From an uncultured Bacteroides sp. (GTDB taxonomy: Bacteria; Bacteroidota; Bacteroidia; Bacteroidales; Bacteroidaceae): DNA of 18,636 nucleotides. The translations under genes were made by a program, and so were the position numbers. Location of the stretch: positions 1-18,636 of the forward strand of contig NZ_CASFWU010000057.1 of assembly GCF_949298305.1 (NCBI RefSeq), read 5' to 3'. How positions within the stretch are numbered: the first letter of the stretch is position 1; each line of letters begins with the position of its first letter. The notes under the pieces are model-generated. The model worked only from the letters and a program-made list of their open reading frames with translations, was not told the origin of the DNA and made no database searches. Shown here one piece after another: positions 1-7,010 of this stretch.

Positions 1-503
1 TGACCCCCAACACCAGGACTTTAAAGGGTCAATCATATTGTAGCCAAAGGTGGGCAAATCCTGTTTGGCCAAAGGGGGCAAAGTCGCGTGGCTTTTCCAG
101 TAGTTGCTTTCCGATAGTATCCTTCAATACTCTGATGGTATGAGGTTCCAAAGATGCTGCTGCAGGGTATCTTTGTCGGCCGGTATCCGGATTTTTTTGA
201 GTATTTGCAACTTCCGGTTCGTATTAGATAGCGGAACCGGCGATTGTGGCTGGGAGATGATTGTGTCGTCTTTGGCGTTTCATTGCCTGCCACTGGAGGT
301 TCCATTGCTTGAAACTATCGGTTTCATCCCTTGAAACCATCGGTTTCACTGCTTGAAACTCATGGTTTCATTGCTTGAAGCCGGGTTGAAACTTATGGTT
401 TCATCGTTTTGGCATGAGGTGAAACCATTGGTTCCATCGCTGTTTGCACCGAGTGTGAAGGCTTTTTGAAGGTTGGAATACTTTATTTTGTTCGATAAAA
501 CAG
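1..503. other. Gene-free region with short repeats
   Basis: I recognise no protein on either strand; the short open frames here match no family I know and have no convincing start context. Positions 1-6 (TGACCC) and 26-31 (GGGTCA) form a small inverted repeat. A near-direct repeat of about 15 bases with core GCCAAAGG lies at 43-58 and 68-82. From 277 to 435 the sequence becomes an array of short palindromes, listed separately. The left part could be a decayed remnant of something, but I cannot say of what. Confidence 0.6.
277..435. repeat. Array of 15-bp palindromes at 22/33-bp steps
   Basis: The unit is GAAACCATCGGTTTC or a close variant: 6-base arms around a 3-base centre. Full units start at 311, 333, 355, 388 and 421. 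The right half-site (GTTTC or GTTCC) falls at 277, 299, 321, 343, 365, 398 and 431, so the steps are 22, 22, 22, 22, 33 and 33, all multiples of 11. The two leftmost units have lost their left arm, and the last has a substitution in its right arm. Between palindromes lies a 7-base spacer resembling ATTGCTT. The array ends about 68 bases before the ATG at 504, so it may be transcribed in that gene's leader, where each unit could form a small hairpin. Units of 22 bp are not a codon multiple, which argues against coding repeats. Confidence 0.85.
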
Positions 504-2165
504 ATGGATATGAAGAGAACTTGGTTTGTGAGGGTGTTGCTTTGCCTGGCCTTGTGGGGTGGCAAGGCTTTTCCGGCCGAATGGCAGTGGTCGGTGACGG
601 TGACGGCGGTGGTGTCTGACGAGACGGGCGGGCATCCGCAGGCTTTCCTGTGGGTGCCGCCTACGTGCAGCCGGGTGAAGGCGGTGGTCGTGGGACAGCA
701 CAACATGTGCGAGGAGACGTTGTTCGAGAATCCGCTTTTCAGGCGGGAGATGGAGGAGGCGGGCGTGGCGCTGGTGTGGATTTCGCCCATCCTCGACTTT
801 CCCTGGGACGTGACGAACGGGTGCAACGACGCCCTGCTGGAGGCATTGGACAGCCTGGCCGCCGTGAGCGGCTATTCGGAACTGGCCCATGCGCCCATCG
901 TCCCGCTGGGACACTCGGCCATGGCCACCTTCCCGTGGAACTTTGCCGCCTGGAATCCGGAACGGACGCTGGCCGTCATCTCCTATCACGGCGACGCACC
1001 GCGCACCAACCTGACGGGATATGGACGGGCCAACTTGGAGTGGGGGCGGACGCGCAACATCGACGGCATACCGGGGCTGATGATTGAAGGCGAGTACGAG
1101 TGGTGGGAGGCACGGGTGCGCCCGGCGCTGGCTTTCCGCCTGATGTATCCGCAGAGCTGCATCTCCTTTCTGTGCGACGCGGGACGGGGACATTTCGATG
1201 TGTCCGACCGCACAGTCCGTTACATTGCGCTATTTTTGAAGAAGGCATTGGAGTGGCGTTTGCCTGAAATGTCGGGTGACGGACCGGTGAAGTTGAAGCA
1301 AGTGAATCCGAAGGACGGATGGCTGGCCGAACGTTGGCGTCGGGGCGACGACATTGAAGGTGAAACCCGCCTGCCCGCTCCGTCGAGTCAATCCAAGCGT
1401 CCCCGTCCCGCACCTTACGGGGCATACAAAGGCGATCCGCACGATGCCTTCTGGTATTTTGACCGCGAGATGGCGGAACTGACCGAGGCCATCTATCGGG
1501 AGGAGCGCGGGAAGCGGCCGCAATATCTGTGCTTTGTGCAGGACGGAAGGCTGCTGTCGTATGACGAAAAGGCGCATCAGCGGGTGGCGGCCCGTTTTCT
1601 GCCCGAAGCTGACGGGCTGACTTTCCGCCTGAAGGCAGTCTATACGGACAGCACTTACCGAGCCTTGACGTCCGACCATGCCGCCGCGAGTCCCAGTATT
1701 AGCCGCATCTGCGGCCCCGTGGAGCAGGTGGACGACACGACGTTCCGCATCAGCTTCTACCGCATGGGGCTGCTCAACCGCAAGCGGACGGGCAGCATTA
1801 CGCTGTTGGCCGCCAGCCCCGGCGACCGTCGTTATAAGAGTACGGTGCAGGAATTGAGCTTCAGCATTCCCTACCGGAACACAGAGGGGCGGCGGCAGCA
1901 CATCCTGTTTCCCGGTCTGCCGGACGTGGAGGCGGGCACCGACACGCTGGCACTGGGTGCCACGTCGGATTGCGGCCTGCCCGTGTCCTACTATGTGAAG
2001 GAAGGACCGGCCGAAGTAGTGGGCGACAAGCTGGTGTTCACCGCCGTTCCGCCCCGCAGCCGCTTTCCGCTGAAGGTGACGGTGGTGGCCTGGCAGTACG
2101 GACTGGCGGGCAGGGTGCAGACGGCGGAACCGGTGGAGCGCACGTTCTATTTGCAGAAGCCTTGA
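504..2165 (+). CDS. Secreted alpha/beta-hydrolase-like protein
   Basis: The product is 553 residues. It begins with a basic and hydrophobic signal peptide (about 1-25, cleavage probably near Ala22-Phe23 or Ala26). Residues 60-240 look like an alpha/beta-hydrolase core: a strand with VVVGQHN (61-67), a nucleophile elbow GHSAMA (136-141, candidate Ser138), and a late GH followed by FD (candidate His230). The catalytic acid is not certain. Residues about 330-460 have no family I recognise, and about 470-553 resemble a beta-rich Ig-like domain. An in-frame ATG lies two codons downstream (510), so the start could be either. The architecture suggests an envelope or secreted esterase/peptidase-like enzyme, but the substrate is unknown. 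The gene looks more GC-rich than the AraC gene beside it. It appears to be a single transcription unit behind the palindrome array. Confidence 0.85.
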   Translation: MDMKRTWFVRVLLCLALWGGKAFPAEWQWSVTVTAVVSDETGGHPQAFLWVPPTCSRVKAVVVGQHNMCEETLFENPLFRREMEEAGVALVWISPILDFPWDVTNGCNDALLEALDSLAAVSGYSELAHAPIVPLGHSAMATFPWNFAAWNPERTLAVISYHGDAPRTNLTGYGRANLEWGRTRNIDGIPGLMIEGEYEWWEARVRPALAFRLMYPQSCISFLCDAGRGHFDVSDRTVRYIALFLKKALEWRLPEMSGDGPVKLKQVNPKDGWLAERWRRGDDIEGETRLPAPSSQSKRPRPAPYGAYKGDPHDAFWYFDREMAELTEAIYREERGKRPQYLCFVQDGRLLSYDEKAHQRVAARFLPEADGLTFRLKAVYTDSTYRALTSDHAAASPSISRICGPVEQVDDTTFRISFYRMGLLNRKRTGSITLLAASPGDRRYKSTVQELSFSIPYRNTEGRRQHILFPGLPDVEAGTDTLALGATSDCGLPVSYYVKEGPAEVVGDKLVFTAVPPRSRFPLKVTVVAWQYGLAGRVQTAEPVERTFYLQKP

Positions 2166-2166
2166 T

Positions 2167-2985
2167 TTACGGTGTTTCCAGTCGGCTGTTCCGGTATTCG
2201 GAAGGGGTTACCTTTAATATGCGTTCTACATATCTGCAGAAATAGGAGACAGACGAGAAATTCATCTTCTCAGCTATTTCTTTCAGAGTCAGTTTCCTGT
2301 CGGATAACAACCGGGTTATTTCGGCAATGGTAAACCTGTCTATCCAGAAATTGGCCGAAAAGCCGCTCACCTTTTTGCTTACTTCGGTGAGGTATTTGGG
2401 GGTGATGCACAGTTGTGAGGCGTAGTAAGCCACATCTCTGCGGGTCTGGTATTGTCCTGCGCGCAGCAGTTCGATGAAGCGGTTCAGTATGCCGGCACTT
2501 TGTTTGGAGACGGAAGCATATCCGTACAGGTGGGCATGGAAGTCGTAAAGGTCCAATATGAAGGCTTCGGTGAAGCATCCGATGACTTCGCATTGGAAAT
2601 GGTGCGTGTCTGATTCAAGGCGCTGTCTGATTAAGGACACATCCGTGAGGAATGTCTGCTGTTCGGCATCGGTCAGGGGCATTACCGGATTTTGTAGCAG
2701 AGTCAGTTTGCCGTTGATGTCGTAGTCGTTCTTAGGTATGTTCTTATATATAAAGGAATAGGCGATGTAGATGACGCTCACCTTGAAGTCGTCACTGGGC
2801 TTTATGTCTGTGATAAGTTCGTTGTGGACAAAGATGATGCAGTCGCCGGCTGTCATGCGAAAGGATTTACCGGCCAGGCAGAAAGACATTTCGCCCGAAT
2901 GGCAAAGGGCATGCGTGCAATAGTGGGACATGTCTTTCGAGTCCAGAGCCGTAAAATCGTGTGCGAAAATGATGTCGTTGTTCAT
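2167..2985 (-). CDS. AraC-family transcriptional regulator
   Basis: The protein has 272 residues. The C-terminal part (about 170-268) is a typical AraC/XylS double helix-turn-helix: the first helix pair lies around VAYYASQLCITPKYLTEVSK, and the second is the conserved stretch LKEIAEKMNFSSVSYFCRYV, followed by TPSEYR. The N-terminal 150 residues look like a cupin-type ligand domain but have no diagnostic ligand motif. The stop codon (2167-2169) is one base from the stop of the convergent hydrolase gene. It is divergent from the aldo/keto reductase, with about 190 bp between the starts, so it may control that gene, itself, or both. Target and inducer are unknown. Confidence 0.93.
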   Translation of the reverse strand: MNNDIIFAHDFTALDSKDMSHYCTHALCHSGEMSFCLAGKSFRMTAGDCIIFVHNELITDIKPSDDFKVSVIYIAYSFIYKNIPKNDYDINGKLTLLQNPVMPLTDAEQQTFLTDVSLIRQRLESDTHHFQCEVIGCFTEAFILDLYDFHAHLYGYASVSKQSAGILNRFIELLRAGQYQTRRDVAYYASQLCITPKYLTEVSKKVSGFSANFWIDRFTIAEITRLLSDRKLTLKEIAEKMNFSSVSYFCRYVERILKVTPSEYRNSRLETP

Positions 2986-3019
2986 GGAGTTGAGGTTTAC
3001 AGACGAAGAATACTGCCGA

Positions 3020-3027
3020 CAAATATA
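3020..3027 (-). promoter_or_regulatory. -7 element of araC-type regulator
   Basis: On the minus strand this reads TATATTTG, an exact match to the Bacteroidetes -7 motif TAnnTTTG. It lies 34 bases upstream of the regulator's ATG, implying a leader of roughly 25-30 bases. No clear TTTG -33 element is at the expected distance, so the promoter may depend on an activator. Confidence 0.6.
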
Positions 3028-3081
3028 TCCATTTTTTGCGTAGGTTCCATGCGGAGGCAGCGGGAGAGGAGACGGTAAAAA

Positions 3082-3113
3082 CCGAAAAAAGTGAAATAAG
3101 TGCCGAAATCTGT
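3082..3113 (+). promoter_or_regulatory. Possible AraC-type operator (direct repeat)
   Basis: CCGAAA occurs at 3082-3087 and again at 3103-3108, with agreement continuing as CCGAAAnnnGT. The repeats are 21 bp apart, two helical turns, the spacing of half-sites recognised by the two helix-turn-helix units of AraC-type proteins. The site lies between the divergent regulator and reductase genes, upstream of the reductase -7 element. The assignment is inference from spacing and position only. Confidence 0.3.
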
Positions 3114-3139
3114 ATGGATGTATTTCCTTTCGGGTGGTG

Positions 3140-3147
3140 TAACTTTG
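3140..3147 (+). promoter_or_regulatory. -7 element of aldo/keto reductase gene
   Basis: TAACTTTG fits TAnnTTTG exactly and ends 27 bases before the ATG at 3175. No good TTTG -33 box is visible 19-21 bases upstream, which fits an activator-dependent promoter. Confidence 0.6.
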
Positions 3148-3174
3148 TGGCAGAATCTTAAATAGTTAAGGAAT

Positions 3175-4035
3175 ATGCAGACAATCAAGTTGAACAATGG
3201 CGTTGAAATGCCGCAAGTCGGCTTCGGAGTTTATCAGATTACTCCCGAAGAATGTGAAAGATGTGTAAGCGATGCACTGGCTGTGGGCTATCGCATGGTT
3301 GACACGGCTCAGGCTTATTGGAATGAAGAGGGAGTAGGACGCGCATGGAAAAACAGTGGTATCAGACGTGAAGACCTTTTCCTGGTGAGCAAAGTGTGGA
3401 TATCCAACTACGGGGATGGGCAGACGATGAAGAGCATCGAGGAGAGTTTGCGCAAACTGCAGACTGACTACATCGACCTGATGCTGCTTCATCAGCCATT
3501 CTGCGACCGCTACGGGGCCTATCGTGATTTGGAGAAGGCATACAAGGCCGGCAAACTCCGTGCCATCGGGGTAAGCAACTTCTATCCCGACCATTTGGTG
3601 GACCTCGCGGCCAACATGGAGATTGTTCCTATGGTCAATCAGGTGGAGACCCACGTCTTTAACCAGCAGGTGGAAGCGCGGCGGTACATGGACGAGATGG
3701 GCGTGCGCATCATGTCGTGGGGACCCTTGGCCGAAGGGAAAAACAACCTTTTCAACAACCGGACGCTTGCCGGGATAGGTGAGAAGTACAACAAATCGGT
3801 GGCACAAGTGGCCTTGCGCTGGCTTGTGCAAAGCGGGGTCATCATTATTCCCAAAAGTGTGAGAAAAGAACGTATGGCCGAGAATCTGGACATTCTTGAC
3901 TTTGAACTGGATGCGGAGGACATGTCGGCCATAGCCGCACTCGACGAGGGGCACAGTCTTTTCATTGACCATCACGACGGGCAGATGGCCAAGCAGTTTA
4001 TGGCTTGGAGGAGTCTGGTCGAACCGGCAGAATAA
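3175..4035 (+). CDS. Aldo/keto reductase
   Basis: This 286-residue protein has the usual length for the aldo/keto reductase superfamily, which reduces carbonyls with NADPH. The catalytic tetrad is visible: Asp43 and Tyr48 in VDTAQAYWNEE, Lys73 in LVSKVW, and His106 in LLHQP. The GVSNF motif of the barrel is present near residue 147, and the cofactor-binding region IIPKSVRKERMAEN near 224 carries the usual basic residues. It most resembles the cytosolic 2,5-diketo-D-gluconate reductase/YvgN-like group, but substrate specificity cannot be read from sequence. It is transcribed alone, divergent from the AraC-type regulator, and ends in a long hairpin. Confidence 0.95.
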   Translation: MQTIKLNNGVEMPQVGFGVYQITPEECERCVSDALAVGYRMVDTAQAYWNEEGVGRAWKNSGIRREDLFLVSKVWISNYGDGQTMKSIEESLRKLQTDYIDLMLLHQPFCDRYGAYRDLEKAYKAGKLRAIGVSNFYPDHLVDLAANMEIVPMVNQVETHVFNQQVEARRYMDEMGVRIMSWGPLAEGKNNLFNNRTLAGIGEKYNKSVAQVALRWLVQSGVIIIPKSVRKERMAENLDILDFELDAEDMSAIAALDEGHSLFIDHHDGQMAKQFMAWRSLVEPAE

Positions 4036-4050
4036 TTTCGTGAAACAGGA

Positions 4051-4110
4051 AGAGGGTGCCGGAAACAGGAATGGGCAGATTGGTGCTCGTTCCTGTTTTT
4101 GACACCCTCT
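4051..4110. terminator. Long bidirectional terminator hairpin
   Basis: The arms at 4051-4071 and 4090-4110 (21 bases each) pair with 18 Watson-Crick matches out of 21 around an 18-base loop; the outer part is AGAGGGTG with CACCCTCT and the inner part is AAACAGGAA with TTCCTGTTT. It lies 15 bases after the aldo/keto reductase stop and 49 bases beyond the convergent amylomaltase stop. T-rich sequence inside the right arm and after it (CTTTAT) fits termination. The position between convergent genes argues for use in both directions. Confidence 0.7.
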
Positions 4111-4159
4111 CTTTATCGGCAGACGGCTGTACGGCCGGATGCAGGGCAGGAGGATTTCC

Positions 4160-6856
4160 TTATCCTCTTCCCGCGTCGGCAATCAGTGTCTTGATTTTCT
4201 CGTTCAGGCTGTTGGCTTCCATCAGTTGTTCCAGTGTCAGGTGCATGCGGTAGCGCCAGTAGTGACGCGGGTTGGCGGGCACATTGATTCGTTCTTCCTG
4301 TACATTGGGGTTGCGCCAGGTTTCATCCATCGACATCCAGTCCTGCAACGACGGGATGCAGAGAATGGAGTTGCTGTACAGGTGGTTGCGCACCACTTCC
4401 TCGCAAAGTTCGGGGGTGGCAATGGCCGGAGCGGCTCCGTGGTGACCCAGCATGATGTTGTAGTAGCGCTGCGTCTGCTGCGGGTTTTCTTCCCACCATC
4501 CGCGCAGGGTGGACATGTCGTGGGTGGAGATGGTGCATACCGAACGGTAGGGATACCAGTCGGGATGCCCGAACTCCTGCGAGGGGTCTTTGGGCATACG
4601 CTGTATCTCCAGCGAGAGGATGCGCAGGTCGTTCATCACCCAAGCCACGCAGTCGGGAATCATGCCCAGGTCTTCGCCGCACACAAGCATGCGGGTGGAC
4701 TGGGTCAGCTGGGGCAGCTTCTTCATGGCTTGCTGATGCCAGAACTCGTTGTGGCGGTGGTAGTAGTACTGGTCGTACAGGCGGTTGAAGGCGGCTTTCT
4801 CCCAATCGTTCAGCGACTGGTAGATGAAGTCGTGCTGCACGCCGATGCGGGGATGATAGCGGTGGGGGTCGTTGCGGTCGGGGACAAACAGCACGTCGCT
4901 GATGAGCGAGTACAGTCCGTCGCGAATCCATACGCTGTCCGCGTCAGTCTTTCCGGCAAAGTAGGCTTCCACCTTGCGTTGGGTATTGAATTCGGGACGC
5001 ATGCGGTAGACTTCCCATTTGTCTGTCGGTTCGATGAAGGTTTGCTTCACATAGTCGGTGTGCGGACCGAAAACCTTGCCCAAGAAGTATTCGTGGATGT
5101 AGGGCTGGAGGTAAAGGTCTTCACGGAAGGGAAGCCCGTAGCTCTCTATTTCTTCGCGTGTCATGGGCAGGGAAGGTACGAATTGTCCCAGCAGTCCGTG
5201 TACGGAGTGCATCGGTATTTCCCAGATACGGAAGAACCCAAGGATGTGGTCTATGCGGTAAGCGTCGAAGTATTCGGACATCTTCTTGAACCGCTTCATC
5301 CACCAGGCATAGCCGTCTTTTTCCATGACATCCCAGTTATAGGTGGGCAATCCCCAGTTCTGTCCGTTGACAGAGAAATCGTCGGGCGGTGCTCCTGCCT
5401 GTCCGTCGAGGTTGAAGTAATGGGACTCTTTCCAGGCTTCCACGCTGTTGCGGCTGATGCCGATGGGAATATCGCCTTTCAGTACCACTCCGTGTGAACG
5501 GGCATGGCGGGTGGCCTCCAGCAGTTGCAGGTGGAGGTTGAACTGAATGTAATAATAGATGGCGATGTTGGGATATTCGGCCGAGTCGGGCCGGCAAAGC
5601 TGTTCGATTTCTTCGCTCTTGTAGACAGCATATTTGGGCCATTCGCGGAAGTTGGGCGACTTATAGGCATCGCGCAGGTAGCTGAATGCCGCGTAGGGTT
5701 GCAGCCATTCCTTGTTTTCGTTGAAGAACTGGAGGAAAGCTTCGGACGCGAGCACCTTTTCGCCTTCTTGCTGGAAGATGAGGCGGAAATATTCCCATTT
5801 GGTACGGTTGACCGCTTCGTAATCCACGGTTTTCAATGCGTTCAGTGCCTGTCTCTTCTGCTCGAATTCCGCCGCTTTTGCCGCATCGTTCAGGGTTCCC
5901 AGCTGCTTCAGGTCTGTGTACATCGGGTGGAAGGCGTAGATGGAAATACTGCTGTATGGATAAGAGTCCGTCCAGCTGTGGGTCATGGTGGTGTCGTTAA
6001 TGGGCAGAATCTGTACAACCTTCTGGTTGGTGATGACTGCCCAGTCTATCATGGCTTTCAGGTCGCCGAAGTCGCCCACGCCGAAACTCTTTTCCGAACG
6101 GAGGGAAAATACGGGGATGGCTACACCGGCTCCCTTCCATGCGGGCAGGCTGAAGTAGACGTAGCGGTCGCCGATGGCCAAGGTCTCGTCTTCTGCGATT
6201 AGCGGGTCGGCCATGTAACGGTTGGGATTGTTCTCCCATGCCACCGCCTGTCCTTTTTTCTTATGGTAAAGGATGAATTTATACTCCAGCGGGAACGTCA
6301 GTTGGTCTGCATCCAGTTCTACCTGCCATTCGGGGAAGTCTGCGTCGCTCATCAGGACGGCCTTGTCCGGATTCCAGTTGCCCAGGGCTTCGCAGTTGCC
6401 GGTGATGCCCAGGCAATGGTCACTGTCTATACAGGGAGCGTATGCCTTGATGAGCAGGCCTTGCCGACAGCTGCGGGGCGCTTCGCTGCGGTGGCGGTGT
6501 GCCAGCAGCGATTCGGTGAAGGCGGAAGTGTAGAAATACTGCTGTTCGGGCAGGTTTTTCCAGCAGTCTTGCAGCCGGTATTTCTTTTCGGAGTCTCCCG
6601 ATACGTGGAGGACACGCGGGAAGCTGTCCCACTCGGTGCGGACAATGTTTCCTTCGCGATAGACTACATATTTATATTGTACAATGCCATCTTCAGGGGG
6701 GGTGATGGCTATCTCTGCGCTCCAATGGATGCCGTCGATGGTGTACAGAGGAACGGCATTTTCCAGTTGGTTGTTTCCTAACTCGGGTATGGAGCCTGAG
6801 ACTCTGATTCCTTCACCCCAGTTGGTGCGATACTCAATGTTAAATAATAGCGTCAT
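4160..6856 (-). CDS. malQ: 4-alpha-glucanotransferase, DPE2-like GH77
   Basis: The 898-residue protein is a disproportionating enzyme acting on maltose, maltodextrins or glycogen-like glucan. Two N-terminal starch-binding domains of CBM20 type are visible (about 1-95 and 133-235; GSIPELGN in the first, GNCEALGNWNP in the second). The GH77 part runs from about 245 to 890. Catalytic residues: nucleophile Asp536 in AYRIDHILGFF, acid/base Glu728 in VCGEDLGMIP, and Asp780 in ISTHDMSTLRGWW. Nucleophile and acid/base are 192 residues apart, against 47 in Thermus amylomaltase (Asp293, Glu340), so the domain holds an insertion of roughly 145 residues, as expected for the plant DPE2 type. There is no signal peptide, so it is cytoplasmic. 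It is a single-gene unit downstream of nrdJ on the same strand. The substrate is probably maltose plus a glycogen acceptor, by analogy with DPE2. Confidence 0.96.
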   Translation of the reverse strand: MTLLFNIEYRTNWGEGIRVSGSIPELGNNQLENAVPLYTIDGIHWSAEIAITPPEDGIVQYKYVVYREGNIVRTEWDSFPRVLHVSGDSEKKYRLQDCWKNLPEQQYFYTSAFTESLLAHRHRSEAPRSCRQGLLIKAYAPCIDSDHCLGITGNCEALGNWNPDKAVLMSDADFPEWQVELDADQLTFPLEYKFILYHKKKGQAVAWENNPNRYMADPLIAEDETLAIGDRYVYFSLPAWKGAGVAIPVFSLRSEKSFGVGDFGDLKAMIDWAVITNQKVVQILPINDTTMTHSWTDSYPYSSISIYAFHPMYTDLKQLGTLNDAAKAAEFEQKRQALNALKTVDYEAVNRTKWEYFRLIFQQEGEKVLASEAFLQFFNENKEWLQPYAAFSYLRDAYKSPNFREWPKYAVYKSEEIEQLCRPDSAEYPNIAIYYYIQFNLHLQLLEATRHARSHGVVLKGDIPIGISRNSVEAWKESHYFNLDGQAGAPPDDFSVNGQNWGLPTYNWDVMEKDGYAWWMKRFKKMSEYFDAYRIDHILGFFRIWEIPMHSVHGLLGQFVPSLPMTREEIESYGLPFREDLYLQPYIHEYFLGKVFGPHTDYVKQTFIEPTDKWEVYRMRPEFNTQRKVEAYFAGKTDADSVWIRDGLYSLISDVLFVPDRNDPHRYHPRIGVQHDFIYQSLNDWEKAAFNRLYDQYYYHRHNEFWHQQAMKKLPQLTQSTRMLVCGEDLGMIPDCVAWVMNDLRILSLEIQRMPKDPSQEFGHPDWYPYRSVCTISTHDMSTLRGWWEENPQQTQRYYNIMLGHHGAAPAIATPELCEEVVRNHLYSNSILCIPSLQDWMSMDETWRNPNVQEERINVPANPRHYWRYRMHLTLEQLMEANSLNEKIKTLIADAGRG

Positions 6857-6877
6857 ATATATTAGATTTATAAATTA

Positions 6878-6909
6878 CAAAACTACAATAGCTGCAATGA
6901 TTATGCAAG
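6878..6909 (-). promoter_or_regulatory. malQ promoter (-33 and -7)
   Basis: On the minus strand the -7 element is TAGTTTTG (6878-6885), an exact TAnnTTTG match. CTTG at 6906-6909 matches three of four bases of the -33 box TTTG, with a 20-base spacer. The predicted leader is about 15 bases. The spacer coincides with one arm of an inverted repeat. Confidence 0.65.
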
Positions 6910-6944
6910 TATAAAAAATATTCTTCATAATCATGCAGCTATTG
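6886..6944. promoter_or_regulatory. Inverted repeat: nrdJ terminator and/or malQ operator
   Basis: Left arm 6886-6905 (CAATAGCTGCAATGATTATG) pairs with right arm 6926-6944 (CATAATCATGCAGCTATTG) over 19 pairs with one bulged A; the loop is 20 bases of AT-rich sequence. It sits 66 bases beyond the nrdJ stop. Read on the minus strand, the hairpin is followed by TAGTTTTG, which would give a U-rich tail, so it can be the nrdJ terminator. The same T-rich tail is the malQ -7 element and the left arm fills its -33/-7 spacer exactly, so an operator role is equally possible. Confidence 0.6.
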
Positions 6945-7010
6945 CAATCCGGGCCGTTTAAATTCCTATGCAAACGTTTGTGCAACGGCTTTGCTCGCAG
7001 GCTGGAGCAT

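Noticed and set aside
33..305. 90-codon minus-strand frame at the left edge
   Set aside because: Matches no family I know; no promoter or start context; possibly decayed sequence.
277..435. CRISPR array
   Set aside because: Units of 22 bp with 7-base spacers are far too short; the repeats are palindromic and decayed, and no cas genes are present.
3166..4182. Long minus-strand frame over the aldo/keto reductase
   Set aside because: Shadow of the reductase gene; lacks domain similarity and the real gene has a full catalytic tetrad.
4139..5497. Long plus-strand frame antisense to the amylomaltase gene
   Set aside because: It is a mirror of the malQ coding frame in GC-balanced sequence, with no recognisable domain and no own promoter.
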